A stretch of 64,000 nt of DNA from DYFC01 sp041658585 (GCA_041658585.1 JBAZZX010000001.1:1-64000); one strand, 5' to 3'; shown: positions 43,109-52,954, counted from the first letter of the stretch. Notes: generated by a model not told the origin, from the letters alone. Numbers and translations: made by a program.

Positions 43109-45751
43109 CTATATTTTAACCCTGCGTAACCGCAAGGCATTCCCTATTACCGAGACCGAACTGAAGCTCATGGCTGCTGCGGCTATCATCGGGCTTAAGA
43201 GTATCCCGAAAAACGGATAAAGTATGCCGGCTGCAACAGGCACTCCGACGGAATTATAGACAAAGGCCCAGAAGAGGTTCTGTTTGATATTGCGCATGGT
43301 TGCGCGGCTTAAAAGCCTTGCGCGTACAATTCCCCTTAAATCACCTTTCACCAGCGTTACGCCGGCGCTTTCTATGGCGACATCGGTGCCTGTGCCCATA
43401 GCAATACCGACATGGGCCTGAGCTAAGGCAGGCGCATCATTAATGCCGTCGCCTGCCATGGCAACAATAAACCCTTTATCCTGCAGCCTCTTTACTTCCT
43501 GAACTTTCCGGTCCGGCAGAACTTCCGCTACAACCTCGTCAATTCCTAATCTCCTTGCAATTGTCTCGGCGGTGGTATGGCTGTCGCCGGTGAGCATAAC
43601 TATCTTAATACCCTCTTCGTAGAGCATTTTAATTGCAGCCGGCGTAGTTTCTTTTACAGGATCAGCTACTCCCAAAAGCCCTATAATGCTCTGATCAAAA
43701 ACAAGGAACATAACCGTCATCCCGTCGGACCGCATATCTTCAGCCATTTTATAAAGTTCTCCGATGTCTATTCCCATTTCAGACAGCAGACTCAGATTTC
43801 CAAGCGCAACTGCATGTTCCTCAATCCTGCCGACAACTCCTTTGCCGGTTATTGACCGGAAAGATTCCACATGAGTCAGCGCGATCTTTCTCTCTGCAGC
43901 CCCTGCAAGAATTGCTGCAGACAGAGGATGTTCGCTTCCTTTCTCCAGACTTGCTGCATAGTAAAGCACCTTGTTCTCATCCCATCCATAAACAGGATAA
44001 ACCTCGATAAGCTTGGGTTTGCCGACGGTAAGGGTGCCGGTCTTATCCACAACGAGCACATTGACCTTTTTCATTATCTCGATGGCTTCCGCATTCTTAA
44101 AAAGCACGCCTGCTGTTGCGCCCTTCCCCATCGCTACCATGATAGACATAGGGGTAGCAAGCCCGAGCGCACAGGGGCAAGCAATGATGAGAACCGCCAC
44201 TGCATTGATCAAGGCATGGGCAAATCGGGGTTCCGGTCCCCAGACCGCCCAGACAATAAAAGTAATAACAGCGGCCGAAATCACTATCTGCACAAAATAT
44301 CCTGCAACCGTATCGGCAAGTTTCTGGATCGGCGCACGGCTCCGCTGCGCCTCGGCAACCATGCGGATAATCTGTGAAAGAAGCGTTTCAGCGCCTACTT
44401 TTTCAGCCTTCATAACAAGAGTCCCGGTAGTATTCACTGTTGCGCCGATAACACGGTCGCCGGGCTGCTTTTCCGCCGGTACAGGCTCGCCCGTGACCAT
44501 TGATTCATCAACAAAGCTTGAGCCGTCAAAGACCATGCCGTCAACCGGCACTTTCTCGCCGGGACGGATGCGCAGCAGGTCTCCCGGTTGAACATGTTCA
44601 ATTGGGATATCCTCCTCAACAGCGTCATCTTTAATGATACGGGCTGTTTTGGGCGACAGGCCGAGCAATGCTCTGATAGCGGCGCCGGTCCGGCCTCTTG
44701 CCTTCAGCTCAAGCACCTGCCCAAGCAGAACAAGGGTGATAATTACCGCTGTCGCTTCAAAATAAACTCCGACATTGCCGTCCGGTCCTTTAAAAGATCC
44801 GGGGAAAATACCGGGGGATAATGCTGCAATAACACTATAGACATATGCGACTGTAACCCCGAGTCCGATAAGGGTAAACATATTTGGACTGCGGTTGATT
44901 ACCGACTGCCATCCCCGAATAAAAAAAGGCATGCCTCCCCAGAGGACTACAGGTGTTGCAAGGACAAGTTCTGTTCCCCTCAGGAGCAGCGGACTGATAA
45001 AATGTTCGAGTGAAAATCCGGGTACCATGTGGTGCATTGCTATAAAAACAACAGGCACGGTAAGCAATATACTGACTTTAAAGCGGCGGATCATATCAAC
45101 AAGTTCCGGGTTTTCTTCTTCCTGCAATGATATTGTCCTTGGCTCAAGCGCCATGCCGCACTTCGGACAACTCCCCGGCTTGTCGCTGATAACCTCAGGG
45201 TCCATCGGGCAGATCCATTCGGTTTTTGTTGCGGTTAATGCCGTCGTGACCGGTTCAAGCGCCATACCGCATTGAGGACAGGGTCCGGAATTCTCCTGTT
45301 TCACGTCCGGATGCATTGGACAGGTATAACCGGGGCACATTTCCGGACCGGCGCCGGACGACATAGGTTCAAATTGATCCTGATGACTTAAATACTTTTC
45401 CGGGTCTTTTTGAAACTTATCAAGACAATGCCTGCTGCAGAAGAAATACGTTTCACCCTGAAATTCATATTTAAGACTTGTGGCGGAAGGATCAACATTC
45501 ATACCGCAGACCGGGTCTTTTCCCGAAAAACCAACCTCGCCACCCTTTGCCGAAGGTGGGGCGGGTGGGTTACTCATTATGTTCAGCAGTAAAGATTTTG
45601 GTTTCTCCTGCAGATAAGCCTCCGGGGTTTTGTCAAATTTTTCTTTGCATCCCGGATTGCAGAAATAGTATGTTTTGCCTTTATAAGCTGATGCGCCTGC
45701 AGCTTCCGTATCTTCGATCACCATTTTACAGACAGGGTCTGTTACCTGCAT
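43109..45751 (-). CDS. copA: Copper-exporting P1B-type ATPase with two YHS and two heavy-metal-binding domains
   Basis: An 880-residue inner-membrane copper pump. N-terminal cytosolic array: YHS domain (about 1-48), a repeat-like insert (57-75), a second YHS (78-122), then two CPMHPDV/CPMDPEV-type heavy-metal-binding motifs (about 142-170 and 178-206). Core: metal site CPC (525-527) in ACPCALGLATP, phospho-Asp569 in DKTGT, GDGIND, and NxxxYN/MxxSS signatures (FVYNSVG, AMSFSSVS), which mark Cu(I) exporters. It lacks the usual HMA domain. Adjacent to the CusABC-like genes. Confidence 0.93.
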   Translation of the reverse strand: MQVTDPVCKMVIEDTEAAGASAYKGKTYYFCNPGCKEKFDKTPEAYLQEKPKSLLLNIMSNPPAPPSAKGGEVGFSGKDPVCGMNVDPSATSLKYEFQGETYFFCSRHCLDKFQKDPEKYLSHQDQFEPMSSGAGPEMCPGYTCPMHPDVKQENSGPCPQCGMALEPVTTALTATKTEWICPMDPEVISDKPGSCPKCGMALEPRTISLQEEENPELVDMIRRFKVSILLTVPVVFIAMHHMVPGFSLEHFISPLLLRGTELVLATPVVLWGGMPFFIRGWQSVINRSPNMFTLIGLGVTVAYVYSVIAALSPGIFPGSFKGPDGNVGVYFEATAVIITLVLLGQVLELKARGRTGAAIRALLGLSPKTARIIKDDAVEEDIPIEHVQPGDLLRIRPGEKVPVDGMVFDGSSFVDESMVTGEPVPAEKQPGDRVIGATVNTTGTLVMKAEKVGAETLLSQIIRMVAEAQRSRAPIQKLADTVAGYFVQIVISAAVITFIVWAVWGPEPRFAHALINAVAVLIIACPCALGLATPMSIMVAMGKGATAGVLFKNAEAIEIMKKVNVLVVDKTGTLTVGKPKLIEVYPVYGWDENKVLYYAASLEKGSEHPLSAAILAGAAERKIALTHVESFRSITGKGVVGRIEEHAVALGNLSLLSEMGIDIGELYKMAEDMRSDGMTVMFLVFDQSIIGLLGVADPVKETTPAAIKMLYEEGIKIVMLTGDSHTTAETIARRLGIDEVVAEVLPDRKVQEVKRLQDKGFIVAMAGDGINDAPALAQAHVGIAMGTGTDVAIESAGVTLVKGDLRGIVRARLLSRATMRNIKQNLFWAFVYNSVGVPVAAGILYPFFGILLSPMIAAAAMSFSSVSVIGNALRLRRVKI
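45527..45574. repeat. Repeat-like in-frame insert within copA (residues about 60-75)
   Basis: On the coding strand this encodes SNPPAPPSAKGGEVGF, a Pro/Gly-rich linker between the two YHS domains. Its DNA (CACCCTTTGCCGAAGGTG type hairpin) resembles the intergenic double-hairpin repeat at 38733-38802, suggesting a palindromic repeat read in frame. Relatedness is by eye, not by alignment score. Confidence 0.5.
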
Positions 45752-45761
45752 AATTTCCTCC

Positions 45762-48700
45762 TCACGGAGAATTCTCTCTCATTTCCCTTCCTCTCCATAA
45801 CATATAAACTGCCGGGAAGATTATCAGAACAAGGATTATTGTTGTGAAAAGCCCGCCGATAACCGGCGCGGCGATCCTCTTCATCACATCAGCGCCTGTG
45901 CCATGGCTGAACATAATAGGCACAAGTCCTATGTTTGTGAATACCGTCATAAGGAGAGGCCTTATCCTCTTGACCGCGCCATGCATCACCGCGTCTTTCA
46001 GATCGTTAAGAGAATTCATCCGGCCTTCTTTTTTCCATTTGTCATATGAGAGATCAAGGAACAAAAGCATGACAGTCCCCGTCTCTGCGCTGATACCTGC
46101 AAGCGCTATGACGCCGACCCAGACCGCTATGCTCAGATTATAATTGAGCATATAAAGGAACCAGAATGAACCTGCCAGAGAAAAAGGCACGGCAAGAAGA
46201 ATAATCAACGTCTTTGCAAGAGATTTGGTATTAAAATAGATGAGGAAGCATATAATGAATATTGTAAGAGGTATAACAATCCTGAGCCTCTCCTGAGTCT
46301 TTACGAGGTATTCATATTCTCCGCTCCACTCGAGACGGTAACCCTCCGGAATCTTTAGGGACGAAACCTTCTTTTTTGCGTCCTCAACATAGCCGCCTAT
46401 ATCACGTCCTGAAAAATCTACGAACACATAGGATGACAAAAGCCCTTCCTCGCTTTTAATCGCAGTCGGACCTTTAACTATATTTATATCGGCAATCTGA
46501 CCGAGCGGCACCTGTAACATGTTCGGAGTTTTGAGACCGGCGGCCTGAGTTGCTCCCTGTCTTTCAGACATTGAAGCGGTTGTCCCTGCTTCAGCGCTCA
46601 TGTCTCCTGACCCGGCATTCATAACAGGAACAAGGACTCTTTTTAGTTTATCAATATCATTACGCAATTCCCTTGGATAGCGGAGATTCACCGAGTATCG
46701 TTCCCTGCCTTCAACCGTAGTAGTAATATTCATCCCGCCGATTGCAGACTGTATCACCGCCTGCACATCGTCAACATTAAGACCATACCGCGCAGCCTCC
46801 TCCCTTTTGATGTCGAAGTCGAGGAAATATCCTGTTGTCAGCCTTTCAGCGTATACGCTCCTTGTGCCCGGTATGTCCTTAACGGCATTTTCTATCTCGA
46901 GTCCCATCCTTTCAATCTCACTGATTTCAGGCCCCAGTACCTTTATGCCGACAGGCGTCCTGATTCCTGTTGCAAGCATGTCAATGCGCGCCTTGATCGG
47001 CATGGTGAAGGAATTCGCAACCCCTGGTATTGTAAGGGCGTCATTCATCTCATTCTTGATGTCCTCAACAGTCATCCCTTCCCTCCATTCGGATTCAGGC
47101 TTGAGGTTTATAACCGTCTCAAACATCTCAAGAGGGGCCGGGTCCGTGGCTGTTTCGGCACGGCCTGCCTTGCCGAAGACCTGTGATACCTCGGGGATGC
47201 TCTTCAGGATTTTATCCTGAGTATTCAATAGGGTTGAGACCTCTGTTATTGATGCGCCCGGAACAGTCACCGGCATGTAAAACAGCGTGCCCTCATATAG
47301 AGGCGGCATAAATTCAGTGCCGAGCTTCATAAAGGGATATACCGTCAATACTATGATAATGATTGCAATTATTATTACAGGCTTCTTGAATCTTAACGCC
47401 AGTCTTGCGACGGGCTCATAGATTTTATGGAGAATGAAGCTGACGGGTGTTTTTTCTTCCGGCCTGATTTTGCCTCTGATAAAAACCGTCATCAATGCAG
47501 GCGTGAGCGTTACGGCAAGGAATGATGAAAAGAGGATTGCGAATGTCTTTGTGTATGCCAGCGGCGTAAAGAGCCTCCCCGCCTGCGCCTGCAATGTGAA
47601 AATGGGGAGGAACGAAACCGTAATCACAAGGAGTGAAAAGAAAAGTGAAGGACCGACTTCCTTTGCAGCCTCTATGATTATATTGATTCTTTCTTTGTAA
47701 ACACCCTCTTTGTCCCTTTTTTGCAAATCGGGATTTTTGAGTTCCCATTCCTCCAGTTTTTTATGGGCATTTTCGACCATCACAATCGAAGAATCCACCA
47801 TCTCGCCAATGGCAATCGCAATCCCGCCGAGGCTCATGATATTTGAAGTGACATTCAGGTAGTACATGCAAATGAATGATATGAGGATCGCAACCGGCAG
47901 GGTCAGAATGGCAACAAAAGCACTCGGCAGATGGAAAAGAAAAACAATGCTTACGACACTGACAACTATTGAGAGTTCTATGAGCTGGTTTCTGAGGGTG
48001 TTAATCGAGCGGCGAATCAGATCAGACCGGTCATATGTCGTAATGATCTTCACGCCCTGTGGAAGGCCCGGCGTAATATCTTTGCCGATCTTCTCCTTAA
48101 CCCGATCTATAACATCCAGTACATTCTCACCGAACCTTACAACAACAATACCCCCTGCGACTTCACCTTTTCCGTCAAGGTCTGCAATCCCCCGCCGGAT
48201 TTCAGGTCCGAGCTGCACGCGTGCAACATCCCGTAAAAGTATCGGAGTGCCGGTCCCGTTTGTTCCGACAGGGATATTTTCGAGGTCTTTAATGCTTTTT
48301 ATATACCCTCTTCCCCTGATCATATATTCTATGCCCGAGAATTCAATTACCCTTCCCTCAACGTCCCTGTTGCTTTTTCTGACAACATCCATGATTCCGG
48401 TCACGGGTATGTTGTATGCCGAAAGCCTGATCGGGTCCACTGTTATCTGATACTGTTTGACAAAGCCGCCGATACTCGCAACCTGTGAAACTCCCGGCAC
48501 GCTCTCGATTGCGAGCTTCAGATTCCAGTCCTGTACTGAACGCAGTTCTGCAAGATCATGCCTTCCGGTTTCGTCAACCAATGCATAAGTAAATCCCCAG
48601 CCAAGGCTTGTTGCATCCGGTCCGAGAACAGGATTCACACCCGAAGGCAATTTATTTTTTACCGCCTGAAGATATTCCATCACGCGGCTTCGCGCCCAGT

Positions 48701-49010
48701 AGATGTCCGTGCCTTCCTTAAAGATTACGTAAATGAATGAGCTGCCAAAAAATGAAAATCCGCGCACTACCTGAACCTGTGGCGCTGCAAGCAGGGTTGA
48801 TGAAATGGGATAGGTTATCTGGTCTTCTACAAGGTCAGGACTTCTGCCTTCCCATTCAGTATAGATGATAACCTGAGTGTCGCTCAGGTCCGGGATTGCA
48901 TCAAGCGGAGTATTCATTAATGCCCAGTATCCCCAGACGGCAAGAAAGGACACAATTATAAATACGATAAACCTGTTCCTTGCACTGTATTCAATAATGC
49001 GTGCGATCAT
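45762..49010 (-). CDS. cusA: CusA-type heavy-metal RND efflux pump
   Basis: A 1082-residue HME-RND inner-membrane pump with 12 predicted membrane segments and two large periplasmic loops. The transmembrane motif GEMVDSSIVMVENAHKKLEEWE carries the proton-relay Asp typical of CusA (monovalent Cu/Ag) and CzcA (divalent) groups. Met-rich loops in neighbouring genes favour copper/silver. It probably exports Cu(I) with the adjacent periplasmic adaptor (CusB) and outer membrane channel (CusC). It starts 27 bases after the CusB stop. Confidence 0.9.
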   Translation of the reverse strand: MIARIIEYSARNRFIVFIIVSFLAVWGYWALMNTPLDAIPDLSDTQVIIYTEWEGRSPDLVEDQITYPISSTLLAAPQVQVVRGFSFFGSSFIYVIFKEGTDIYWARSRVMEYLQAVKNKLPSGVNPVLGPDATSLGWGFTYALVDETGRHDLAELRSVQDWNLKLAIESVPGVSQVASIGGFVKQYQITVDPIRLSAYNIPVTGIMDVVRKSNRDVEGRVIEFSGIEYMIRGRGYIKSIKDLENIPVGTNGTGTPILLRDVARVQLGPEIRRGIADLDGKGEVAGGIVVVRFGENVLDVIDRVKEKIGKDITPGLPQGVKIITTYDRSDLIRRSINTLRNQLIELSIVVSVVSIVFLFHLPSAFVAILTLPVAILISFICMYYLNVTSNIMSLGGIAIAIGEMVDSSIVMVENAHKKLEEWELKNPDLQKRDKEGVYKERINIIIEAAKEVGPSLFFSLLVITVSFLPIFTLQAQAGRLFTPLAYTKTFAILFSSFLAVTLTPALMTVFIRGKIRPEEKTPVSFILHKIYEPVARLALRFKKPVIIIAIIIIVLTVYPFMKLGTEFMPPLYEGTLFYMPVTVPGASITEVSTLLNTQDKILKSIPEVSQVFGKAGRAETATDPAPLEMFETVINLKPESEWREGMTVEDIKNEMNDALTIPGVANSFTMPIKARIDMLATGIRTPVGIKVLGPEISEIERMGLEIENAVKDIPGTRSVYAERLTTGYFLDFDIKREEAARYGLNVDDVQAVIQSAIGGMNITTTVEGRERYSVNLRYPRELRNDIDKLKRVLVPVMNAGSGDMSAEAGTTASMSERQGATQAAGLKTPNMLQVPLGQIADINIVKGPTAIKSEEGLLSSYVFVDFSGRDIGGYVEDAKKKVSSLKIPEGYRLEWSGEYEYLVKTQERLRIVIPLTIFIICFLIYFNTKSLAKTLIILLAVPFSLAGSFWFLYMLNYNLSIAVWVGVIALAGISAETGTVMLLFLDLSYDKWKKEGRMNSLNDLKDAVMHGAVKRIRPLLMTVFTNIGLVPIMFSHGTGADVMKRIAAPVIGGLFTTIILVLIIFPAVYMLWRGREMRENSP

Positions 49011-49037
49011 TGGTTTTTTTGTGATGAGAGATAGCTT

Positions 49038-50258
49038 TTAATGTTTGTGAACCGGCGCAACGTTCTTTAGTTTTGCCTCTGAATCAATCAGGAACGTGCC
49101 GGACGATGCGATCTTTTCTCCCGCCCTGAGCCCCTTCCTTACCTCAATCAGTCCCTCGCCCCTTACCCCGGTAACAATCTCCCTCGGCTCAAAATACCCT
49201 TCGCCTTTATCCACATATACAACCTTCCTCTCTCCGGTATCAATTATTGCATCCTCAGGAACAGCGAGTTTCTTTCCGAGATCAACTTTCACCTCGACAT
49301 TTGTAAACATCTGCGGCTTGAGCTGCCCGCCGGGGTTTGAGATGGTGAACCTTGCCTTGGCGGTCTTCGTGTCGCCCGAGAGCGCCGGATATACAAAATC
49401 CAGAGTTGAAACAAATTCCCTTTCAGGGAAATAACTCAGGCTTATTTTCGCTTTCTGACCTACCCTGATCAGCGGCAGTTCATACTCATAAATATCAGAC
49501 AATATCCAGACCGTTGACAGGTCGGCTATATCAAACAGTTTCTCCCCGGGCATCACGCGCATGCCCTGCAACGCTATTTTCTGCACCACATAGCCGCTTA
49601 CCGGACTGTGGATTGTAAGCGTTCTTAAAGGCGTCCCTGTTTCTTCAATTCTCTTTATCTGTTCTTCGGATATATCGAATAACCTGAGCCTCTGCCTTGC
49701 CCCCTCAATTAATGCATTTGTATCGCCTGAAAGCATTTTCCCGAGTTCATTGTCGCCGGTCTGCTTTTTCCATTTCATGAGGTTTATAAATTCCTGCTGT
49801 GTGGCAAGCAACTCCGGGCTGTATATCTCTGCAAGCGGAGAGCCTTTCTTTATAAATTTTCCCGTGAAGTCGGCATGCAGCTTTTCAATCCAGCCTTCGA
49901 CTTTTGTGTTGATGGTAGCAAGCCTTCTTTCATCGTATTCAACCCGTCCTACCGTCCTGATGATTTTATGCAAAGGCATGACAGCAACCTCGACTGTTTT
50001 TACGCCTATCAATTGCTGTTTTTCAGGCGGTATCTCAACAGTCGGGACTTCCTCTTCCGATTCTTCCGTCCCTTTATCCGGAGATTGAACGGTACCCTGT
50101 CCTTCTCCATGCGCCTTATGCGAGGAAGCGGCCTGCCCGGATGCCTGATCCATTTTTCCCGGAGGAGCGGAATTTTTGTCCGAACATGAAAAAGAGAGAA
50201 TCAAAAAGATACCGGCGAGTATTAATACGGGTGTAATAATTCTAACTTTTTTTAGCAT
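49038..50258 (-). CDS. cusB: CusB-type periplasmic adaptor, lipoprotein
   Basis: A 406-residue membrane-fusion protein. The N-terminus has a signal peptide ending in lipobox ILSFSC, so it is probably anchored as a lipoprotein. A Gly/His/Ser-rich linker is followed by HlyD-like domains: a coiled hairpin (about 145-190), barrel-sandwich/beta-barrel regions (HSPVSGYVV...ALQGMRVMPGEKLFDIADLSTVWILSDIYEYEL) and a C-terminal membrane-proximal domain. It links the RND pump to the outer membrane channel. Metal-ligand Mets of E. coli CusB were not assigned. Confidence 0.88.
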   Translation of the reverse strand: MLKKVRIITPVLILAGIFLILSFSCSDKNSAPPGKMDQASGQAASSHKAHGEGQGTVQSPDKGTEESEEEVPTVEIPPEKQQLIGVKTVEVAVMPLHKIIRTVGRVEYDERRLATINTKVEGWIEKLHADFTGKFIKKGSPLAEIYSPELLATQQEFINLMKWKKQTGDNELGKMLSGDTNALIEGARQRLRLFDISEEQIKRIEETGTPLRTLTIHSPVSGYVVQKIALQGMRVMPGEKLFDIADLSTVWILSDIYEYELPLIRVGQKAKISLSYFPEREFVSTLDFVYPALSGDTKTAKARFTISNPGGQLKPQMFTNVEVKVDLGKKLAVPEDAIIDTGERKVVYVDKGEGYFEPREIVTGVRGEGLIEVRKGLRAGEKIASSGTFLIDSEAKLKNVAPVHKH

Positions 50259-50277
50259 GATTCAATACCTCATCGGA

Positions 50278-51552
50278 TTATTCATTCTTGCCCGCAACCG
50301 CCTCAATCCTTGCGATTGCCTTCTCTCTCCCGACAAATTTTTCCCAGTACAAAAGTTCATAATCAAGAAGGGCTTTAAGGCGGTAAATAACGGTAATTGC
50401 CTCGATCTTTCCCGATATGTAGCCTGCAAGGGCTCCTTCGAAATCCTGAATGGTCTTTGGTATAAGCGCGCTTTTATATAAGTCCATCAGTTTTTCTGAA
50501 GTCTTCATCATAGAGTAATTATCCCTTATATCAGAAGATATCATGAGTTTTGTCGCCTCAAGCATGCTCCTTGCCTCTGATAACATGGCCTCTGCCTCAA
50601 AAACAGCCTGGCGCTGTTTGGTCTTATAGAACAGCGGAATGTTCATGGCGGTCGTGAGACTCCACATATCATCGAATTCGTCGCTTCTTCTGAAATAGCC
50701 GGCAGTAAGTGTAAAATCAGGATAGTATTCCTTTTTTGCCATCAGAGCCCCGGCCTCGGCAGAGGCTATCATCTTTTCTTTTGATTTTAATTCAGGAGAA
50801 TTTTCAAAAGCCTTTTTTGTTACTTCCTGAAGGGAATTTTCAATTTTATTAAATACACGCTCTGCCGGCCTTCCGAGAGGAGACGATGCATCTCTTCCAA
50901 CGGCGGCATTCAGCATAGCCTCTGTTGCCTGTATTTTTTGTTTGAACATCTCTTCTTTTTCAATAAGCATATACTTTTCCGTCTGCGCCATCAAGACCTC
51001 CTGCTGTGGCGCCATCCCTGTTGAATATCTTGCAAGGGCGGCGTCTTCTATCCCTGAAAAAAGCCGTATCCTTTCCTTTATAAGCTCTATGCTCTTATAG
51101 CCGAGCAGGAGATCATAATAAAGCCCTTTTACCTTTTCAATCGTTTTGAGTTTCAGAGATTTGTATACGTCTGCAAGCCCTTCGGCGTCCCTGGCTGTCA
51201 TCCTCTCTTTTAATGCGAGCTTCCCCGGAAAAGGAAACATCTGGGAGATTGAAAACATCCACTGGGCATCCGGCATATCGCCATATGTATATCTCTCCCA
51301 TCCCTCGTTCTGGTATCCTAACATGAACATCGGATCAGGAAGGCTTTTTGCCTGAGGGACCCTGTATTGAGCGGCTGCAACGCGCGATGAAAAAGCGAGG
51401 AGTTCCGGATTCCTGCTGAGAGCCTCGCTGATGAGGGTTGCAAGGTCAAGGGTCTCTTCATCCGCACAGGCGGAATTTGCCGTTAAACCTGTCAGACCGA
51501 CAAGACAAAAAATAATGAATAATGAATAAAGAAGAAGTTTATTACTGTGCAT
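50278..51552 (-). CDS. cusC: Outer-membrane efflux channel, TolC/CusC family
   Basis: A 424-residue outer-membrane factor with a signal peptide (LFIIFCLVGLTGLTANSACA, about 12-31) and the TolC-type repeat pattern of two long helical regions (ALSRNPELLAFSSRVAAAQYRVPQAKSL and again PELKSKEKMIASAEAGALMAKKEYYPD). It forms the outer-membrane exit duct for the CusAB pump. Overlaps the preceding FixH/YtkA-like gene by 11 bases, so it is probably co-translated. Confidence 0.88.
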   Translation of the reverse strand: MHSNKLLLYSLFIIFCLVGLTGLTANSACADEETLDLATLISEALSRNPELLAFSSRVAAAQYRVPQAKSLPDPMFMLGYQNEGWERYTYGDMPDAQWMFSISQMFPFPGKLALKERMTARDAEGLADVYKSLKLKTIEKVKGLYYDLLLGYKSIELIKERIRLFSGIEDAALARYSTGMAPQQEVLMAQTEKYMLIEKEEMFKQKIQATEAMLNAAVGRDASSPLGRPAERVFNKIENSLQEVTKKAFENSPELKSKEKMIASAEAGALMAKKEYYPDFTLTAGYFRRSDEFDDMWSLTTAMNIPLFYKTKQRQAVFEAEAMLSEARSMLEATKLMISSDIRDNYSMMKTSEKLMDLYKSALIPKTIQDFEGALAGYISGKIEAITVIYRLKALLDYELLYWEKFVGREKAIARIEAVAGKNE

Positions 51553-51931
51553 TGATGCTGAACTTTACCTTCTGTTTTTTGCCGGCGCGGTCAATCTTTA
51601 CGACTATATTCCACGTTCCCGCCATCGAGAGGTCCATCTTTGTCCTGTATTCATTTCCTTTCAACTCTGTATCTGCCTTGTAATTCATAGCAGGCATCCC
51701 CGGCATCGGCGGCATCGAATAATCTAATGTCACCTTTGCAGCGGTAACATTTTTCCCTGCTTTATCCTTTAGCGTGATTGTAGCATTGTTGACCCCGACA
51801 ACTGGAGGATTCCTGTCAATACTTACCTGTACGTCGTATTCCCCGGCCTTTTTCTTTACCTCATAATCCTTTGCGTATGCAATGCCTGCGAGGAGAAGAA
51901 TGAGCAATGTAAAACAAAATGACTTTTTCAT
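51542..51931 (-). CDS. Secreted FixH/YtkA-like protein with a Met-rich loop
   Basis: A 129-residue periplasmic protein: signal peptide (KKSFCFTLLILLLAGIAYA, about 2-20), then a beta-sandwich of the YtkA/FixH type (GEYDVQVSIDRNPPVVGVNNATITLKD, later TWNIVVKIDR). A loop MPPMPGMPAMNY offers several Met residues for Cu(I), echoing copper chaperones such as CusF/PcoE in position though not in sequence. Sits at the head of the cusC gene and overlaps it. Confidence 0.75.
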   Translation of the reverse strand: MKKSFCFTLLILLLAGIAYAKDYEVKKKAGEYDVQVSIDRNPPVVGVNNATITLKDKAGKNVTAAKVTLDYSMPPMPGMPAMNYKADTELKGNEYRTKMDLSMAGTWNIVVKIDRAGKKQKVKFSINAQ

Positions 51932-51987
51932 TTTTTATTGCCTCCTTGTTTTAATTAGAGTCCGTATATAAATTACAGTCCGTATTA

Positions 51988-52320
51988 TTATTTTTCCCCT
52001 TCCTTTAATTCCTTCATAAGAAAGAAATTCAGCACGGTCCTGATACCGACAATTGCAGCAAGCAGGCCGATGTCCTGCCATGTGGGTGAGATGGCTGTTT
52101 TCAGAATATCCGCGCCGATAAGAAACTCGAGAGCCAGCGAGAGTGAATGCCCGAGATGGTTTCTGCTCCGGGTCATCGCAGAGTAATCTGTTTTCAGGAA
52201 ACAGGTCTTCCTTGCATAAATGATGAAAGCGCCGATAATGCCGAAGAATATCAAGAGAACAGCTATGCCTTCAGCGATTACTGCAATGTACATGGCGACT
52301 GTCTTGATAAACTCGTGCAT
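51988..52320 (-). CDS. DUF1622 membrane protein
   Basis: A 110-residue protein with three hydrophobic segments (about 8-33, 60-75 and 82-100). The sequence HLGHSLSLALEFLIGADILKTA and TWQDIGLLAAIVGIRTVLNFFLMKEL is diagnostic of DUF1622. Function unknown; it is found here within the copper operon, between the Met-rich protein and the FixH-like protein. Confidence 0.85.
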   Translation of the reverse strand: MHEFIKTVAMYIAVIAEGIAVLLIFFGIIGAFIIYARKTCFLKTDYSAMTRSRNHLGHSLSLALEFLIGADILKTAISPTWQDIGLLAAIVGIRTVLNFFLMKELKEGEK

Positions 52321-52415
52321 TTATGATTTCCAGTTAAACGTATGTCCCCGATAAAAGGACATCCGTGAGGTTATTGCATAAATTAACTATTTAGAGTCTG
52401 TGTATAAAGTCGATG

Positions 52416-52838
52416 TTAGTGCTGATGTTCTTTTGCCGGAGGGGCGGCTTTTTCCACGCTTTCCTGTGAGGGTGCGGCTGCCGGCTTCTGCTGTTCCTGC
52501 ATCCCTCCCATCATGCATTTGCATGAAGACATCATGTTCTGCATCTTTTCCTTCATCTGTTTCATGTCCTGCATCATCTTGTCTTTTTCTTCAGGCTTGA
52601 CTCCCATAAGCATCTTTTCCTGAATATCCATCATGCCCGTTATTATCTGCGTCATGTCCTGGCAATGCATCATTTGCATCTGCTGACCGCCCTGCATCTT
52701 GGGACACATCATCTGCATCGGCTGTCCCTCCCCCATCTTCATGCCCTGTCCCATCTGGCCGCCCATCATGCCCATCTGGGCATAGGCAAAAGATGCAAAA
52801 GCAAGCAGGACTACCGAAATAATAATCAGCTTCTTCAT
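52416..52838 (-). CDS. Periplasmic Met/Gln-rich copper-binding protein
   Basis: A 140-residue protein with a signal peptide (about 1-20, cut AYA-Q) and a very Met-rich mature part: clusters such as MGMMGGQMGQGMKM, MMCPKM and CKCMMGGM, together with a C-terminal KEHQH. Such repeated MxM/MxxM runs bind Cu(I), and the pattern is like PcoE, CopK or small copper-storage proteins; no named family fits. It opens the copper island and has the island's only clear promoter upstream. Confidence 0.75.
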   Translation of the reverse strand: MKKLIIISVVLLAFASFAYAQMGMMGGQMGQGMKMGEGQPMQMMCPKMQGGQQMQMMHCQDMTQIITGMMDIQEKMLMGVKPEEKDKMMQDMKQMKEKMQNMMSSCKCMMGGMQEQQKPAAAPSQESVEKAAPPAKEHQH

Positions 52839-52925
52839 TTGGACCTCCTCATCCTCTTTCTAAAGAGGACTTTTTATTGTTAATACGTTGCGTTGCCTAC
52901 AAATCTATAGGCCTGTTTAATACAA

Positions 52926-52954
52926 AGCCTATCAAATCTTCAAATAACAGTCAA
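52926..52954 (-). promoter_or_regulatory. Putative promoter of the copper island
   Basis: On the minus strand TTGACT (52949-52954) is followed after 17 bases by TAGGCT (52926-52931), about 90 bases before the Met-rich gene start. No copper-box (CueR/CsoR/CopR) could be confirmed. Confidence 0.5.

Noticed and set aside
43871..44377. 168-codon plus-strand frame within copA
   Set aside because: Antisense to conserved P-type ATPase motifs; shadow only.
52853..52868. CCTCTTT/AAAGAGG hairpin before the Met-rich gene
   Set aside because: Seven-base stem with two-base loop in the leader, no matching terminator context; not enough to call a regulatory site.
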